Source of the DNA: Bisgaardia hudsonensis | GTDB taxonomy: Bacteria > Pseudomonadota > Gammaproteobacteria > Enterobacterales > Pasteurellaceae | Assembly (NCBI RefSeq): GCF_004345785.1 | Contig: NZ_SLXI01000002.1 | Coordinates: 74,470 to 138,469 of the forward strand | Direction of reading: 5' to 3' | DNA: 64,000 nt | Part shown: piece after piece, positions 39,539 to 49,869 of the stretch | How positions within the stretch are numbered: position 1 is the stretch's first letter | Layout: every line of letters begins with the position of its first letter | The notes under the pieces: generated by a model | Database searches by the model: none | The model's input: only the letters and a program-made list of their open reading frames with translations | Told to the model about the DNA's origin: nothing | Translations under genes and position numbers: made by a program

Positions 39539-40558
39539 TTACTCAACTTTTACAATCCAATTCTCTGGTGCTGGAATATCACCGAATTGAATACCGACTA
39601 ATTCGTTATAGAGTTTCTTAGTTACTTCTCCTACTTCTGTTTCAGAATAGAAAACATGGAAATTATCTTTATATTGGATACCACCAATAGGACTAATTAC
39701 TGCGGCTGTGCCACAAGCACCAGCCTCCTTAAATTGCGCTAGTTGATTAATATAAATATCTCCTTCTATTGTTTCTAATCCTAAGCGTTCTTTAGCTAAA
39801 TACAGTAGCGAGTATTTAGTGATACTTGGTAAAATAGAGGGGGATTTTGGTGTAATAAATTTATTATCTTTTGTGATCCCAAAAAAGTTAGCAGCGCCCA
39901 CTTCTTCTATTTTTGTATGAGTTTGTGGATCAAGATAGATACAATCACTAAAGTTTTTATCATGAGCTAATTTACCGGGATACAAACTAGCTGCATAGTT
40001 TCCACCTACTTTTGCGGCACCTGTACCTTGTGGTGCGGCACGATCATATTCAGATACAATAAAGTTAGTTGGCTTCATTCCACCTTTAAAGTAAGCACCA
40101 ACGGGACAACAGAAAATGGAGAAAATATATTCTGGAGCTGGGTGTACGCCAATGTTATCACCCACACCAATTAAATATGGACGTAAATATAACGTTGCAC
40201 CTGAGCCATAAGGTCCAATCCAATCTTGATTTGCTTTAACCACCTGTTTACAGGCATCAATAAACATTTCGGTAGGAACTTCAGGCATTAATAAACGCTG
40301 GCAACTACGTTGCATACGTTTGGCATTTTCATCTGGTCTAAATAAATTAATAGAGTTATCTTTACAACGATAAGCTTTTAAACCTTCAAAACATTGCTGT
40401 CCATAATGTAAAGCTGTTGACCCCTCACTAATACGTAATGTGTTATCTTGGGTTAGTTCACCGTCAGACCATTTTCCATCTTTCCAGTAAGCAATATAGC
40501 GATAATCTGTTTTTACATAACTAAAACCTAAGTTTTTCCAGTCAATATTTTTACTCAT
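39539..40558 (-). CDS. ilvE: Branched-chain amino acid aminotransferase
   Basis: A PLP enzyme for the last step of Leu, Ile and Val synthesis. The 339-residue protein belongs to the longer (type II, eukaryote-like) BCAT group: [18 protein letters not shown], the PLP lysine region [25 protein letters not shown] and [17 protein letters not shown]. It lies downstream of the sRNA gene gcvB, which ends about 140 bp before its start. I found no leucine-rich leader peptide or attenuator belonging to ilvE. Confidence 0.93.
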   Translation of the reverse strand: MSKNIDWKNLGFSYVKTDYRYIAYWKDGKWSDGELTQDNTLRISEGSTALHYGQQCFEGLKAYRCKDNSINLFRPDENAKRMQRSCQRLLMPEVPTEMFIDACKQVVKANQDWIGPYGSGATLYLRPYLIGVGDNIGVHPAPEYIFSIFCCPVGAYFKGGMKPTNFIVSEYDRAAPQGTGAAKVGGNYAASLYPGKLAHDKNFSDCIYLDPQTHTKIEEVGAANFFGITKDNKFITPKSPSILPSITKYSLLYLAKERLGLETIEGDIYINQLAQFKEAGACGTAAVISPIGGIQYKDNFHVFYSETEVGEVTKKLYNELVGIQFGDIPAPENWIVKVE

Positions 40559-40696
40559 TTTACTTCCTTTGTTATTCTAAAAATAAGATGTTTTTAATCT
40601 ACACCATTATTTTAATATTGAAAATAGTTGGATATAAAATATTTATATTAAGTTAATAGATTTATTTAATTAATCAATATGGTAGAATTTAGACAT

Positions 40697-40858
40697 AAAA
40701 AAACACCACCCAATTTAGAGTGGCGTGAATAACCTAACTAGAGGTTAATATATACAGGAAGTGAAATAAGTAACCTAGGTTACTTGGTTCGGATTTCCGA
40801 ACAATATGCAAACACAACATCATACTTAAGAGTTAGATTCTTTAACGAGTAAGGAAGT
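40697..40858 (-). ncRNA. gcvB: Small regulatory RNA GcvB
   Basis: The minus-strand transcript would begin ACTTCCTTACTC. It contains the G/U-rich seed ATGATGTTGTGTTTGCAT (complement of 40806-40823 region), a hairpin with the 18-bp palindrome AAGTAACCTAGGTTACTT (40768-40785), the conserved TTTCACTTCCTGTA stretch, and a terminator (arms GCCACTC and GGGTGGT) ending in seven T. These match E. coli GcvB in order and largely in sequence, and as there it is divergent from gcvA. An Hfq-dependent repressor of amino acid transport and synthesis mRNAs is expected. Predicted length about 162 nt versus about 200 in E. coli. Confidence 0.9.
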
Positions 40859-40863
40859 GCTAA

Positions 40864-40892
40864 TTACTAAGTATGCGCGTATTCTATTAGCA
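40864..40892 (-). promoter_or_regulatory. gcvB promoter with GcvA-like motif
   Basis: TAGTAA lies six bases before the predicted 5' end. The -35 position (TGCTAA) is poor, but overlaps CTAAT, the core of GcvA sites. This fits activator-dependent transcription by the neighbouring GcvA. Confidence 0.5.
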
Positions 40893-40988
40893 TTTTATTC
40901 GGCTAACAAAGGATATTTTTTAATTTGAGTAATAAAAAAAACTAATCCGAAAGGTATATAAAGTAATTACATAAAGTAGGACATAAAT

Positions 40989-41876
40989 ATGCATAAACGT
41001 TTGCCTCCTCTTAATTCATTAAAAGCATTTGAATCTTCTGCAAGGCATTTGAGTTTTACAAAAGCGGCGGAAGAGCTTTTTGTTACCCAAGCGGCAATTA
41101 GTCACCAGATAAAGATATTAGAAGGTTTTTTAGGCATAGAATTATTTATTCGTAAAAATCGATCATTAGAACTGACAGATTTAGGAAAAGCGTATTATGC
41201 TGATATAAGTAAGTTACTTAATCGTTTAGCGGATTCGACAACCAAATTATTGTCTCAGAAAAATGATCGTCATTTGACCATTAGTGTACCACAAACATTT
41301 GGTATTCAATGGCTTGTACCAAGATTAAGTGAGTTTAATCAGCGCTATCCTGATGTAGAAGTAAGATTAAAAGGAGATGATAGAGATGAGGGGATTTTGA
41401 CGGACGATATTGATATTGCTGTTTATTATGGAAAAGGTAACTGGGATACTTTACAAGTAGAAAAGTTAGCAGAAGGTGATTTATTACTTCTTGCATCACC
41501 GAAATTGTTAAAGAAAAATCCGATCAATGATATTAGTGATTTAAATAAACATACACTTCTTCATATACAAAGTCGGGATAATTGGCAAAATATGGCAAAT
41601 TATTTACAAATAGAAGGATTAAATATTCAGCATGGACCTTTATTTAGCCATACTTTTATGGCATTACAAGCGGCGGTTCATGGTCAAGGCGTTGTATTAG
41701 CAAATAAGATATTGGCGAAACAAGAAGTTGAAAATGGTAATTTAAAAAGGGTGTTACCGATAAAGAATTTACGAGATTCAAAATCTTTTTATATTGTTAA
41801 TCAATTAGATAAAGCAAATAATGATTGTATTAAAATATTCAAAGAGTGGATCATTGCAAAAATGGCTAAAGGTTAA
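40989..41876 (+). CDS. gcvA: LysR-type regulator GcvA
   Basis: Activator of gcvB and, in E. coli, of the glycine cleavage operon, responsive to glycine. The 295-residue protein begins MHKRLPPLNSLKAFESSARH and continues SFTKAAEELFVTQAAISHQI, the distinctive GcvA N terminus. Its gene is divergent from gcvB, with a 130-bp shared control region that includes CTAAT motifs. rlmM begins two bases after its stop and is likely co-transcribed. Confidence 0.93.
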   Translation: MHKRLPPLNSLKAFESSARHLSFTKAAEELFVTQAAISHQIKILEGFLGIELFIRKNRSLELTDLGKAYYADISKLLNRLADSTTKLLSQKNDRHLTISVPQTFGIQWLVPRLSEFNQRYPDVEVRLKGDDRDEGILTDDIDIAVYYGKGNWDTLQVEKLAEGDLLLLASPKLLKKNPINDISDLNKHTLLHIQSRDNWQNMANYLQIEGLNIQHGPLFSHTFMALQAAVHGQGVVLANKILAKQEVENGNLKRVLPIKNLRDSKSFYIVNQLDKANNDCIKIFKEWIIAKMAKG

Positions 41877-41878
41877 GA

Positions 41879-42964
41879 ATGAATAAGTTAATTTTATATT
41901 GTCGAGCAGGATTTGAAAAAGAAGTCGCTGCTGAAATTATTGAAAAATCGACTGCACTTGGTGTATTTGGATTTACTAAGGTTGTGGATAATTCTGGGTA
42001 CGTTATTTTTGAATGTTATCAAAACGGTGAAGCGGATTTGCTCGCAAAAACACTTCATATTAATCAGCTAATTTTCGCAAGACAGCTTATTGTTGTATCA
42101 GATTTATTATACGATATTCCATTAAATGATCGCATTACGCCTATTTTACAAGAATATAGTCATATCGAAAATACGATCAATCTTAAGAGAACGACAACGT
42201 TGTTTGTTGAAACCGCTGATACTAACCAAGCAAAAGAGTTATTAACTTTTTGTCGTAAGTTTACCGTACCACTTAGGCAGAGCTTAAAGCGACAAAGTTG
42301 GTTAAATTCTGATGATTTTGAATACGGCATCAGTTTACATGTATTTTTTACTAAAACGGATTGTTGTTATGTTGGGTATTCTTATAATGCTAATCATTCA
42401 CCTTATTTTATGGGAATACCAAGACTTAAATTTCCGGTTGAAGCACCTAGTCGTTCTACTTTAAAACTGGAAGAGGCAATTTTAACTTTTATTCCTAAGC
42501 ATGAAGAAACAAAACGTCTGAATGAAAATACCTATGCGGTTGATTTAGGGGCTTGTCCAGGGGGATGGACGTATCAGTTAGCAAAGCGAGGCGTGTTTGT
42601 TTATGCAGTAGATCATGGAAAAATGGCTGACAGTTTACACGAAACAGGGCGTATTGAACATTGTCCTGAAGATGGATTTAAATTTCAACCACCTAAGCGT
42701 AAGAAAATCGATTGGCTTGTTTGTGATATGGTTGAAAAACCAAGTCGTATTGCTGCGTTAATCAGTAAATGGCTCGTGAACGGTTGGTGTCAAGAAACGA
42801 TTTTTAATTTAAAACTACCAATGAAAAAACGTTATTTAGAAGTACAACAATGTTTACATAAAATATCAAATGATTTGGATAAACAAGGATTAAGTTTTAT
42901 TATTCAAGCAAAACATCTTTATCATGATCGAGAAGAAATTACCGTTCATATTCAAATTAAATAG
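41879..42964 (+). CDS. rlmM: 23S rRNA 2'-O-methyltransferase RlmM (C2498)
   Basis: SAM-dependent 2'-O-methylation of C2498 in 23S rRNA. The 361-residue protein has an N-terminal THUMP-like/ferredoxin region and a Rossmann methyltransferase with AVDLGACPGGWTYQLAKRG (SAM motif) and the catalytic K-D-K-E type residues (DWLVCDMVEKP, FNLKLPMKKRY, HDREEITVHIQ). The order gcvA-rlmM recurs in Pasteurellaceae and enterics. A hairpin terminator follows. Confidence 0.94.
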   Translation: MNKLILYCRAGFEKEVAAEIIEKSTALGVFGFTKVVDNSGYVIFECYQNGEADLLAKTLHINQLIFARQLIVVSDLLYDIPLNDRITPILQEYSHIENTINLKRTTTLFVETADTNQAKELLTFCRKFTVPLRQSLKRQSWLNSDDFEYGISLHVFFTKTDCCYVGYSYNANHSPYFMGIPRLKFPVEAPSRSTLKLEEAILTFIPKHEETKRLNENTYAVDLGACPGGWTYQLAKRGVFVYAVDHGKMADSLHETGRIEHCPEDGFKFQPPKRKKIDWLVCDMVEKPSRIAALISKWLVNGWCQETIFNLKLPMKKRYLEVQQCLHKISNDLDKQGLSFIIQAKHLYHDREEITVHIQIK

Positions 42965-42975
42965 CAAATAAAATA

Positions 42976-43008
42976 AATGGGAGACATAGGCTCCCATTAA
43001 ATTTTTTT
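42976..43008 (+). terminator. rlmM terminator
   Basis: AATGGGAG and CTCCCATT arms with a 7-nt loop, then AAATTTTTTT; 11 bp past the rlmM stop and also near the end of the convergent mrcB. Confidence 0.88.
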
Positions 43009-43020
43009 ATATCAATTTTT

Positions 43021-45390
43021 CTAATTTGTTGGTATCGCTTCTTCTACAGGTGCAGTGTATTTTTCTTCTTCATCTAATACATCCCAAATACTTTCTCTTT
43101 TTTCTATATTTTCTAATACAGGGGTAGTTTCAGCGCTTTGAGAATATCCATAAGAACAAAATGAGGTTCCTTTATTAACCCAAACTGGTATTTTTCGAAC
43201 ACTAGAACAGTCCCAGCCACCAGAACTAGTAATCCCTATCCACTTGATTGATGTTGGTTGTTGATAAGATAACGGTAAAATATTGCCATATTGTAAATAG
43301 TTTTTATAAACTTGTAATGCACCGCTAGCACCTGTTAGTCTAGTCTTGCCATTATCATCTCGACCTAACCATACGGTAGTAACATTTTTCCCATCAATAC
43401 CTACAAACCAAGTATCTCTAGCATCATTGGTTGTACCTGTTTTTCCTGCTATATGAAGATAAGAAAAATCATTATGTAAGCTACGACCGGTTCCTCGTTC
43501 AACTGCTTGTTGCATCGCAAATAGGGTTTGATATGCCGCTTCAGTTGCTACAACTTGTTTAGGGGTTATAGCACGTTGATAAATAAGGTTACCTTTATTA
43601 TCGGTAATATTATCAATGGTAGCTAATGTAATATGTTCTCCTTGATTCGCAATAGTTTGGAACAATCTTGTTACATCATAGGGCGAGATAGAGTAAGAAC
43701 CGAGTAGCATTGCTGGATAATGCGGAATATTAACTTTGTTCCACCCCATTACTTTTTGTGTCGCAATTACTTTATCCAATCCTACTTTCATACCAATATT
43801 TACAGTAGGAATATTTAAAGAACGAGCTAAAGCGTCCATTAACATAACTGAACCACTGTATTTTTTACTATAATTACGAGGTTTCCAAGGTGGGCTACCT
43901 TTTGTATGAATGGTAATAGGTTGGTTTTGAATTGCTGTATTCAACCTAAATTGATCGGGATCTGAAAGTGCGGTCAAATAAATAGAAGGTTTTACCAAAG
44001 AACCTATTTGTCTTCTCGAGCTTAAAGCACGGTTGAATCCAGCATAATTAGTTTGTAATCCGCCTACGATGGCTCTTACTTCACCTGTTTGGTAGTCAGC
44101 GACAACCATTGCACTTTCTAAATAAGGATTTTTAACTTTTAGTTGTAACTCAGGCACTTTGGATTTTATTGCTCTTTCTGCGTTGATTTGCGTTTTAGGA
44201 TCGAGCGTTGAGAAAATTCTCGCTCCAGAAAGATTAGCTAATTTTGATTCACTTAATTGTTCTCTTAGTTCGGCTTGTAATGTTTGAATAAAAGCTGGGT
44301 ATTGACGATTAATTTTTCCTTTTTCTTGGACACCTAGAGGTCTATTGCTTAACATCTCATAAAGCTCATTACCAATAACTTTATGTGCTAATAACAATCG
44401 TAAAACAACATTACGGCGTTCTAAAGCATTATTAGGATTACGCCAAGGGTTGTATAAAGAAGGACCTTTTACCATTCCTACTAATAAAGCAATTTGATCT
44501 AAACTGATCTCGTTAATCGGTAGTCCAAAATAAAAATGACTAGCTAATTCAAAGCCATGAACCTGTGTATCGCCATTTTGTCCTAAATAGACTTCGTTTA
44601 AGTAGGTTTCTAAAATCAGATTTTTACTATAACGAAAATCTAAAATAATCGACATTAAGGCTTCATTAATTTTTCGAGAAAAAGAACGTTCATTGGTTAA
44701 AAATAGATTTTTTACTAATTGTTGCGTTAAGGTACTTCCCCCTTGTACTTTATGTCCTGCTTTGATATTCGCAATTAACGCTCGAATAATTCCCGTAGGG
44801 CTGATACCATCATGTTCATAAAAGTGTCGATCTTCGGTTAATAACAATGTATCAATCAGTAAACGAGGATAGTTCTGTAAAGAAATAGCAAGGCGATCCT
44901 CTTTTTCTGAATCTGATTGTAACATTGCAATCAATTTAGGGGAAAGTCTAAATTCATCAATGGCTTTGACATTGATTAAGTCTTCGATAACGCTTAATTT
45001 ATTATTAGTGAAACGTAAACGAAAGACACGTTGTGATTCTGGATGAACAGGAAAAGGAAAAGCACGGCGTAAGATTACAACTGTATCTCCCTCAATTTTA
45101 AAATCACCAGGGGATGCAATAATTGTGGTTTGACGATAATCATTATCTAATAAAATATGTTTTATTTCTTCAAGAGATAAGTGATCAGATAAACGAATAC
45201 TATTGATTTTACTATATACTTCAGCGGGTAATTTCCAAATTTGCCCATCCATTTTAGAACGGATTTGCCCATCTAAGTAGATACCATAAAAAGCTAAACA
45301 ACAAAGAAAAGTAAAGCCGACTTTCGTAAAAAAGAGTAATATTCTGCGTTTTTTGCTCAAAGTCGTTTTTTTTGTTTTTTGTTTAGTCAT
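43021..45390 (-). CDS. mrcB: Penicillin-binding protein 1B
   Basis: A bifunctional class A PBP that polymerises and cross-links peptidoglycan. In 789 residues there are a cytoplasmic basic tail, one membrane helix (ILLFFTKVGFTFLCCLAFYG), a UB2H domain, a GT51 glycosyltransferase (TEDRHFYEHDGISPTGIIRA, KVQGGSTLTQQLVKNLF) and a transpeptidase with SxxK in GSLVKPSIYL, SLN and KTGTTNDARDTWFVG. The UB2H segment and length favour PBP1B over PBP1A. Three bases separate it from yacL upstream. Confidence 0.94.
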   Translation of the reverse strand: MTKQKTKKTTLSKKRRILLFFTKVGFTFLCCLAFYGIYLDGQIRSKMDGQIWKLPAEVYSKINSIRLSDHLSLEEIKHILLDNDYRQTTIIASPGDFKIEGDTVVILRRAFPFPVHPESQRVFRLRFTNNKLSVIEDLINVKAIDEFRLSPKLIAMLQSDSEKEDRLAISLQNYPRLLIDTLLLTEDRHFYEHDGISPTGIIRALIANIKAGHKVQGGSTLTQQLVKNLFLTNERSFSRKINEALMSIILDFRYSKNLILETYLNEVYLGQNGDTQVHGFELASHFYFGLPINEISLDQIALLVGMVKGPSLYNPWRNPNNALERRNVVLRLLLAHKVIGNELYEMLSNRPLGVQEKGKINRQYPAFIQTLQAELREQLSESKLANLSGARIFSTLDPKTQINAERAIKSKVPELQLKVKNPYLESAMVVADYQTGEVRAIVGGLQTNYAGFNRALSSRRQIGSLVKPSIYLTALSDPDQFRLNTAIQNQPITIHTKGSPPWKPRNYSKKYSGSVMLMDALARSLNIPTVNIGMKVGLDKVIATQKVMGWNKVNIPHYPAMLLGSYSISPYDVTRLFQTIANQGEHITLATIDNITDNKGNLIYQRAITPKQVVATEAAYQTLFAMQQAVERGTGRSLHNDFSYLHIAGKTGTTNDARDTWFVGIDGKNVTTVWLGRDDNGKTRLTGASGALQVYKNYLQYGNILPLSYQQPTSIKWIGITSSGGWDCSSVRKIPVWVNKGTSFCSYGYSQSAETTPVLENIEKRESIWDVLDEEEKYTAPVEEAIPTN

Positions 45391-45392
45391 AG

Positions 45393-45761
45393 TTATTTTG
45401 CTTGTTTAAAGCTGAGATAAGATTGTAAAAATTGAGAAAAATCTTCTAAACCACAGAATGCGATACTTTCTTCATCATAGTAATTAAAGTTTTCTTCTAG
45501 TAGGTTATCATCAGAGAGAGCAAGGTTATTTGCTTTAATTATTACCTCATCTCTGTTAATAAATAAACTGTATTCTTTACCAATTAATTGTAATTTATCA
45601 GAAGGGGAGAGCCTACTTGCTTGCTTTAAATATGAAAGTGCGGTAGAAATTATTTCTGGATTTAACCGCACTTCTGTATTGAGCCAATTTGCAACCGCTT
45701 CGTGTCCCATTGAGCATTTAGCAAAAATATTGCCAAGATAATAAGTGAATTGAAAATCCAT
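45393..45761 (-). CDS. yacL: UPF0231 family protein YacL
   Basis: A 122-residue cytoplasmic protein of unknown function. MDFQFTYYLGNIFAKCSMGH, EYSLFINRDEVIIKANNL and the signature NYYDEESIAFCGLEDF match E. coli YacL. The start at 45761 replaces a longer frame that would run into erpA. Three uptake signals or fragments lie within about 30 codons (ACCGCACTT near 45666, AAGTGCGGT near 45636). It is sandwiched between erpA and mrcB on one strand. Confidence 0.87.
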   Translation of the reverse strand: MDFQFTYYLGNIFAKCSMGHEAVANWLNTEVRLNPEIISTALSYLKQASRLSPSDKLQLIGKEYSLFINRDEVIIKANNLALSDDNLLEENFNYYDEESIAFCGLEDFSQFLQSYLSFKQAK

Positions 45762-45771
45762 AAAAGTTTTA

Positions 45772-46113
45772 TTAAATACTAAATGATGATCCACAACCAC
45801 AAGTAGTTGAAGCATTTGGATTATTTACGATAAAACGCGAGCCCTCTAAACCCTCTGTATAATCAACAGTCCCGCCGATAAGGTACTGCAAACTCATTGG
45901 ATCAATCACTAATTGAACGCCAGCATTTTCAATGGTTAAATCGTCTTCATTGACTTTTTCATCAAAGGTAAAGCCATATTGGAAACCACTACAACCACCA
46001 CCCGTGATATAAACTCGTAATTTTAAATCAGCATTTTCTTCTTCTGTAATTAATGATTTTACTTTATTTGCTGCGGCATCAGTAAATACTAAAGGAACTG
46101 CTATATCTGTCAT
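45772..46113 (-). CDS. erpA: Iron-sulfur cluster insertion protein ErpA
   Basis: An A-type carrier that inserts Fe-S clusters into targets such as respiratory and isoprenoid enzymes. In 113 residues the three cluster-binding cysteines appear in [11 protein letters not shown] and TCGCGSSF. The N-terminal [17 protein letters not shown] is typical of ErpA rather than IscA. First gene of erpA-yacL-mrcB, divergent from map. Confidence 0.94.
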   Translation of the reverse strand: MTDIAVPLVFTDAAANKVKSLITEEENADLKLRVYITGGGCSGFQYGFTFDEKVNEDDLTIENAGVQLVIDPMSLQYLIGGTVDYTEGLEGSRFIVNNPNASTTCGCGSSFSI

Positions 46114-46258
46114 AATTACTTTTCCCTATAAATAAATTAATCTGAGCATTATCTTACAACTAGAGATACCATTCAAGAAATTATCAAAGATTTTTCAAAT
46201 GAATTAAGAAGAGTGCTATAATACTTGAACATTATTTTTTGATAAAAGAGAAAAATTT

Positions 46259-47062
46259 ATGAGTATTCCATTAAGAAAAGAAGATGAAATTATTAAATTA
46301 CGAGAGGCGTGTAAATTAGCTTCTGACGTATTAGTTATGATAGAACCTTATGTAAAAGCGGGTATTACAACAGGAGAGTTGGACCGTATTTGTCATGAAT
46401 ATATGGTTAATGTACAAAAAACAATTCCAGCACCATTAAACTATCATGGTTTCCCAAAAGCCACTTGTATTTCACTAAATGAAGTGGTTTGTCATGGCAT
46501 TCCGAGTGATGATAAAAAACTGAAAGATGGTGATATTGTTAATATTGATATTACCGTAATTAAAGATGGTTATTTTGGTGATAATTCAAAAATGTACATT
46601 GTTGGTGAAACCAATATTCGTAGTCAAAAATTAGTTGAAGCAGCACAAGAAGCCCTTTATGTCGGCATAAGAACCGTGAAACCAGGTATTCGTTTAAATG
46701 AAATTGGTCGAGCAATTCAAAAATATACGGAAGCACAAGGATTTAGTGTCGTTCGTGAATATTGCGGTCATGGTATTGGTACAGAGTTTCATTGCGATCC
46801 TCAAGTGTTACATTATTATGCCGATGATGGTGGCGTCATTTTAAAAGAAGGTATGGTATTTACGATTGAACCAATGATCAATGCAGGCAAAAAAGAAGTA
46901 CGTTTAATGGGCGATGGTTGGACAGTAAAAACCAAAGATCGTAGCCATTCTGCACAATATGAGCATCAAATCGTGGTAACCGCAACAGGTTGTGAAGTGA
47001 TGACCATTCGTGAAGAAGAAGAGAAAGCAGGAAGAATTAGTCGTATTATGCTGAATGTTTAA
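46259..47062 (+). CDS. map: Methionine aminopeptidase, type I
   Basis: Removes the initiator Met from new proteins. In the 267-residue pita-bread fold the metal ligands lie in VNIDITVIKDGYFGDNS (two Asp), CGHGIGTEFH (His), FTIEPMI (Glu) and QYEHQIVV (Glu). The substrate His is in LNYHGFPKATCIS. Standalone gene with its own terminator, divergent from erpA. Confidence 0.97.
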   Translation: MSIPLRKEDEIIKLREACKLASDVLVMIEPYVKAGITTGELDRICHEYMVNVQKTIPAPLNYHGFPKATCISLNEVVCHGIPSDDKKLKDGDIVNIDITVIKDGYFGDNSKMYIVGETNIRSQKLVEAAQEALYVGIRTVKPGIRLNEIGRAIQKYTEAQGFSVVREYCGHGIGTEFHCDPQVLHYYADDGGVILKEGMVFTIEPMINAGKKEVRLMGDGWTVKTKDRSHSAQYEHQIVVTATGCEVMTIREEEEKAGRISRIMLNV

Positions 47063-47080
47063 TTTATTCTTTGATAATTT

Positions 47081-47108
47081 AGGACGTCAAATGGCGTCCT
47101 ATTTTTTT
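47081..47108 (+). terminator. map terminator
   Basis: AGGACG and CGTCCT arms, extendable by imperfect pairs, followed by ATTTTTTTG. Confidence 0.85.
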
Positions 47109-47168
47109 GTACAATATTTTTATTTTCCAGTATATTATTAAACCTTAGCCAATTGGAAAGGATCACCA

Positions 47169-49760
47169 ATGTTTACTTATTTGCCCGAGAATAATTTCAC
47201 TGTTTCCAGTATTAAATGTCAAAAGCAACAACTCAAACAATTTGAGTTAGAAACATTTAATCAATTTTCGGTGTATAAGCTAATATTAAATCGTAGTCAA
47301 TTTTGCGATGATTTACTCATTCATCTTTGGCAAGCCTTTAAATTAGATCAATATAGAGATCTGAGTTTAATTGCTGTGGGTGGTTATGGGAGACAAGAAA
47401 TGTTTCCTTTATCTGATCTTGATTTTTTGATTTTATCACAAGAAAAAATTAGCCCTGAAATTGAAGAAAAAATTCATCAATTTGTACAGTTTTTATGGGA
47501 TTGTGGTTTTGATGTGGGACATTCGGTAAGAACGTTAATCGAATGTGAGCAAGAAGGGCGAAATGATATTACTATTGCGACAAATTTACTCGAAAGCCGT
47601 TACCTTATTGGAAATCAAAAAAATTATCAAAAATTGACCGCACTTTTAGGACAAGCGGATTTTTGGGCAATAAAGGATTTCTTTAATGCAAAAATTACCG
47701 AAAAAAAAGCACGCTATCAACGCTATAATAACACCAGTTATAATCTTGAGCCTGATATTAAACATAGCCCTGGTGGACTAAGAGATTTACACTTACTTTA
47801 TTGGCTTGCACTAAGAAAAACAGGGGCTAAAAATTTAGAAACTATCCTAAATTCAGGTTTTATTTGTACAGAAGAATATCAAGCACTACAAGCGAGCCAA
47901 TCCATATTATTTAAAGTACGCTTTGCCTTACACCTACTCTTAAAGCGTTACGATAATCGCTTATTGTTTGATCGCCAATTAAAAGTGAGCGAATTGCTTG
48001 GTTATCAAGGGGAGGGGAATCAACCTGTTGAAAAGATGATGCGTACTTTTTTCCAAGCATTACAATCTATTTCAGTATTAAGTGAAATTATCATTCAAGA
48101 TTATGAAAGTGCATTTTTGACGAAAAGAGTGAATACTGAAAGCATTGCATTGGATAAGCATTTTATTTTAACTGACAATAAAATCTATGCAAAAACAGAC
48201 TGTTTTACACAACAACCTAATTCTATTCTTGAGTTATTTTATTATTTAACCCAATACTCAAATGCAGAAATTCATTCTGATACCTTAAGAAAACTTTATA
48301 TTGCCGTTGAACAATTTCAAGGTTATTTAAGCGAACAAGCTATCGCAAGAGAAATATTTTTAAAAATTCTCGCACAGCCTAATGCGATTAAACGAGCTTT
48401 TTCGTTAATGCACAAATATGGTGTATTAAGTATTTATCTTCCACAATGGCGAGGTATCAAAGGCTTAATGCAGTTTGATTTATTTCATAGCTATACCGTT
48501 GATGAACACACGTTGCGTGTTATGTTAAAGCTAGAAAGTTTTTTAGATGAAGAAAGTCAAATAACCCACCCATTGTGTAGCAATATATTCTCACAATTAT
48601 CTGACCGCACTTTATTATATATCGTGGCACTTTTTCATGATATAGCAAAAGGTAGGGGAGGCGATCATGCTAAATTGGGGGCGGAAGATGTTGTTATTTT
48701 TGCACAACAACATGGTTTTGATCGCCGAGAAATAAAAACGATGGAATGGCTAGTCAGAGAACATCTATTAATGTCAATTACAGCACAACGACGAGATATT
48801 CAAGATCCTGAAGTGATTATGGCTTTTACTGAAAAAGTTGAAAATAAAGTCCGCTTGGATTATTTAATTTGCTTAACCGTTGCGGATATTTGTGCCACTA
48901 ATACAACCCTATGGAATAGCTGGAAACGAGCTTTATTGACCAATTTATATCAATATACTGAACAACAATTCCAATATGGAATAGAAAACTTATTAAATAT
49001 TCAAGAAACGTTAGAACAGAATAAAAAACAATCACTCAATATATTAAACCAAAATAAACAATTAACGGAAACGCAAATTCAAGCATTATGGCAACGTTTC
49101 CCAGAAGACTACTTTTTGCGTAATAACCCTCAAAAAATTGCTTGGCATACGGAGTTATTATCTGAACTAAATAGTCCTTGTTTAGTAAAGGTAAGTAATC
49201 GTTTTTCAAATGGTGGGACAGAAATTTTTATTTATTGCCAAGATCAAACTAATCTTTTTTATAAAGTAGTGGCGGCCATTGGTAAGAAAAAATTCAGTAT
49301 TCATGATGCACAAATTATCACAAGTGAAACGGGAATGGTTTTTGACAGTTTTATCATCACTGAACTTGATGGATCGTTGGTAAAATTTGAACGTCGTAGA
49401 GAACTAGAGAAAGCACTAACACAGGTTTTGTCATTACCTAATAAAACATCAATAAATAAAATTAATACGCTTTCCTTTAATAAAAAATTACAGCATTTCA
49501 ACGTAAAAACAGAGATTAAGTTTTTAAATACCGAAAAACAGGATCAAACAGAAATTGAAATTATCGCTCTTGATAAATCAGGATTGCTCGCCGAAATTAG
49601 TGCAATTTTTAATGAATTAAACTTAAATATTTTAAGTGCGAAAATTACCACCACAGGTGAAAAAGCCGAAGACTTTTTCATTCTCACTAATCATCAAAAC
49701 CAAGCATTAACCAATGATGAAAGGGAAATTTTGAAAAGAAAAATATTGGAGAAGATTTGA
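47169..49760 (+). CDS. glnD: Bifunctional uridylyltransferase/uridylyl-removing enzyme GlnD
   Basis: Senses glutamine and uridylylates or de-uridylylates PII proteins to set nitrogen metabolism. In 863 residues, in order, are the nucleotidyltransferase ([20 protein letters not shown], about 75-95), the HD hydrolase ([30 protein letters not shown]) and two C-terminal ACT domains ([20 protein letters not shown] and [20 protein letters not shown]). AAAGGA precedes the ATG. The order map-glnD is common in gammaproteobacteria. Confidence 0.96.
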   Translation: MFTYLPENNFTVSSIKCQKQQLKQFELETFNQFSVYKLILNRSQFCDDLLIHLWQAFKLDQYRDLSLIAVGGYGRQEMFPLSDLDFLILSQEKISPEIEEKIHQFVQFLWDCGFDVGHSVRTLIECEQEGRNDITIATNLLESRYLIGNQKNYQKLTALLGQADFWAIKDFFNAKITEKKARYQRYNNTSYNLEPDIKHSPGGLRDLHLLYWLALRKTGAKNLETILNSGFICTEEYQALQASQSILFKVRFALHLLLKRYDNRLLFDRQLKVSELLGYQGEGNQPVEKMMRTFFQALQSISVLSEIIIQDYESAFLTKRVNTESIALDKHFILTDNKIYAKTDCFTQQPNSILELFYYLTQYSNAEIHSDTLRKLYIAVEQFQGYLSEQAIAREIFLKILAQPNAIKRAFSLMHKYGVLSIYLPQWRGIKGLMQFDLFHSYTVDEHTLRVMLKLESFLDEESQITHPLCSNIFSQLSDRTLLYIVALFHDIAKGRGGDHAKLGAEDVVIFAQQHGFDRREIKTMEWLVREHLLMSITAQRRDIQDPEVIMAFTEKVENKVRLDYLICLTVADICATNTTLWNSWKRALLTNLYQYTEQQFQYGIENLLNIQETLEQNKKQSLNILNQNKQLTETQIQALWQRFPEDYFLRNNPQKIAWHTELLSELNSPCLVKVSNRFSNGGTEIFIYCQDQTNLFYKVVAAIGKKKFSIHDAQIITSETGMVFDSFIITELDGSLVKFERRRELEKALTQVLSLPNKTSINKINTLSFNKKLQHFNVKTEIKFLNTEKQDQTEIEIIALDKSGLLAEISAIFNELNLNILSAKITTTGEKAEDFFILTNHQNQALTNDEREILKRKILEKI

Positions 49761-49869
49761 GTTGAGTCTTTTATGTAATGCAGTATAATTCCGTGCCCAA
49801 TTAATTAATATTTTTAATGAAATATTAGCTTCTTAACATAATATAATTTTTCTAAAGAGAGTATTACAA

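Noticed and set aside
40716-40823. Leader peptide rich in Leu/Ile ahead of ilvE (an ilv attenuator)
   Set aside because: An ATG-started frame with several Leu and Ile codons and a following terminator exists, but there is no ribosome-binding site and the sequence matches GcvB sRNA element by element.
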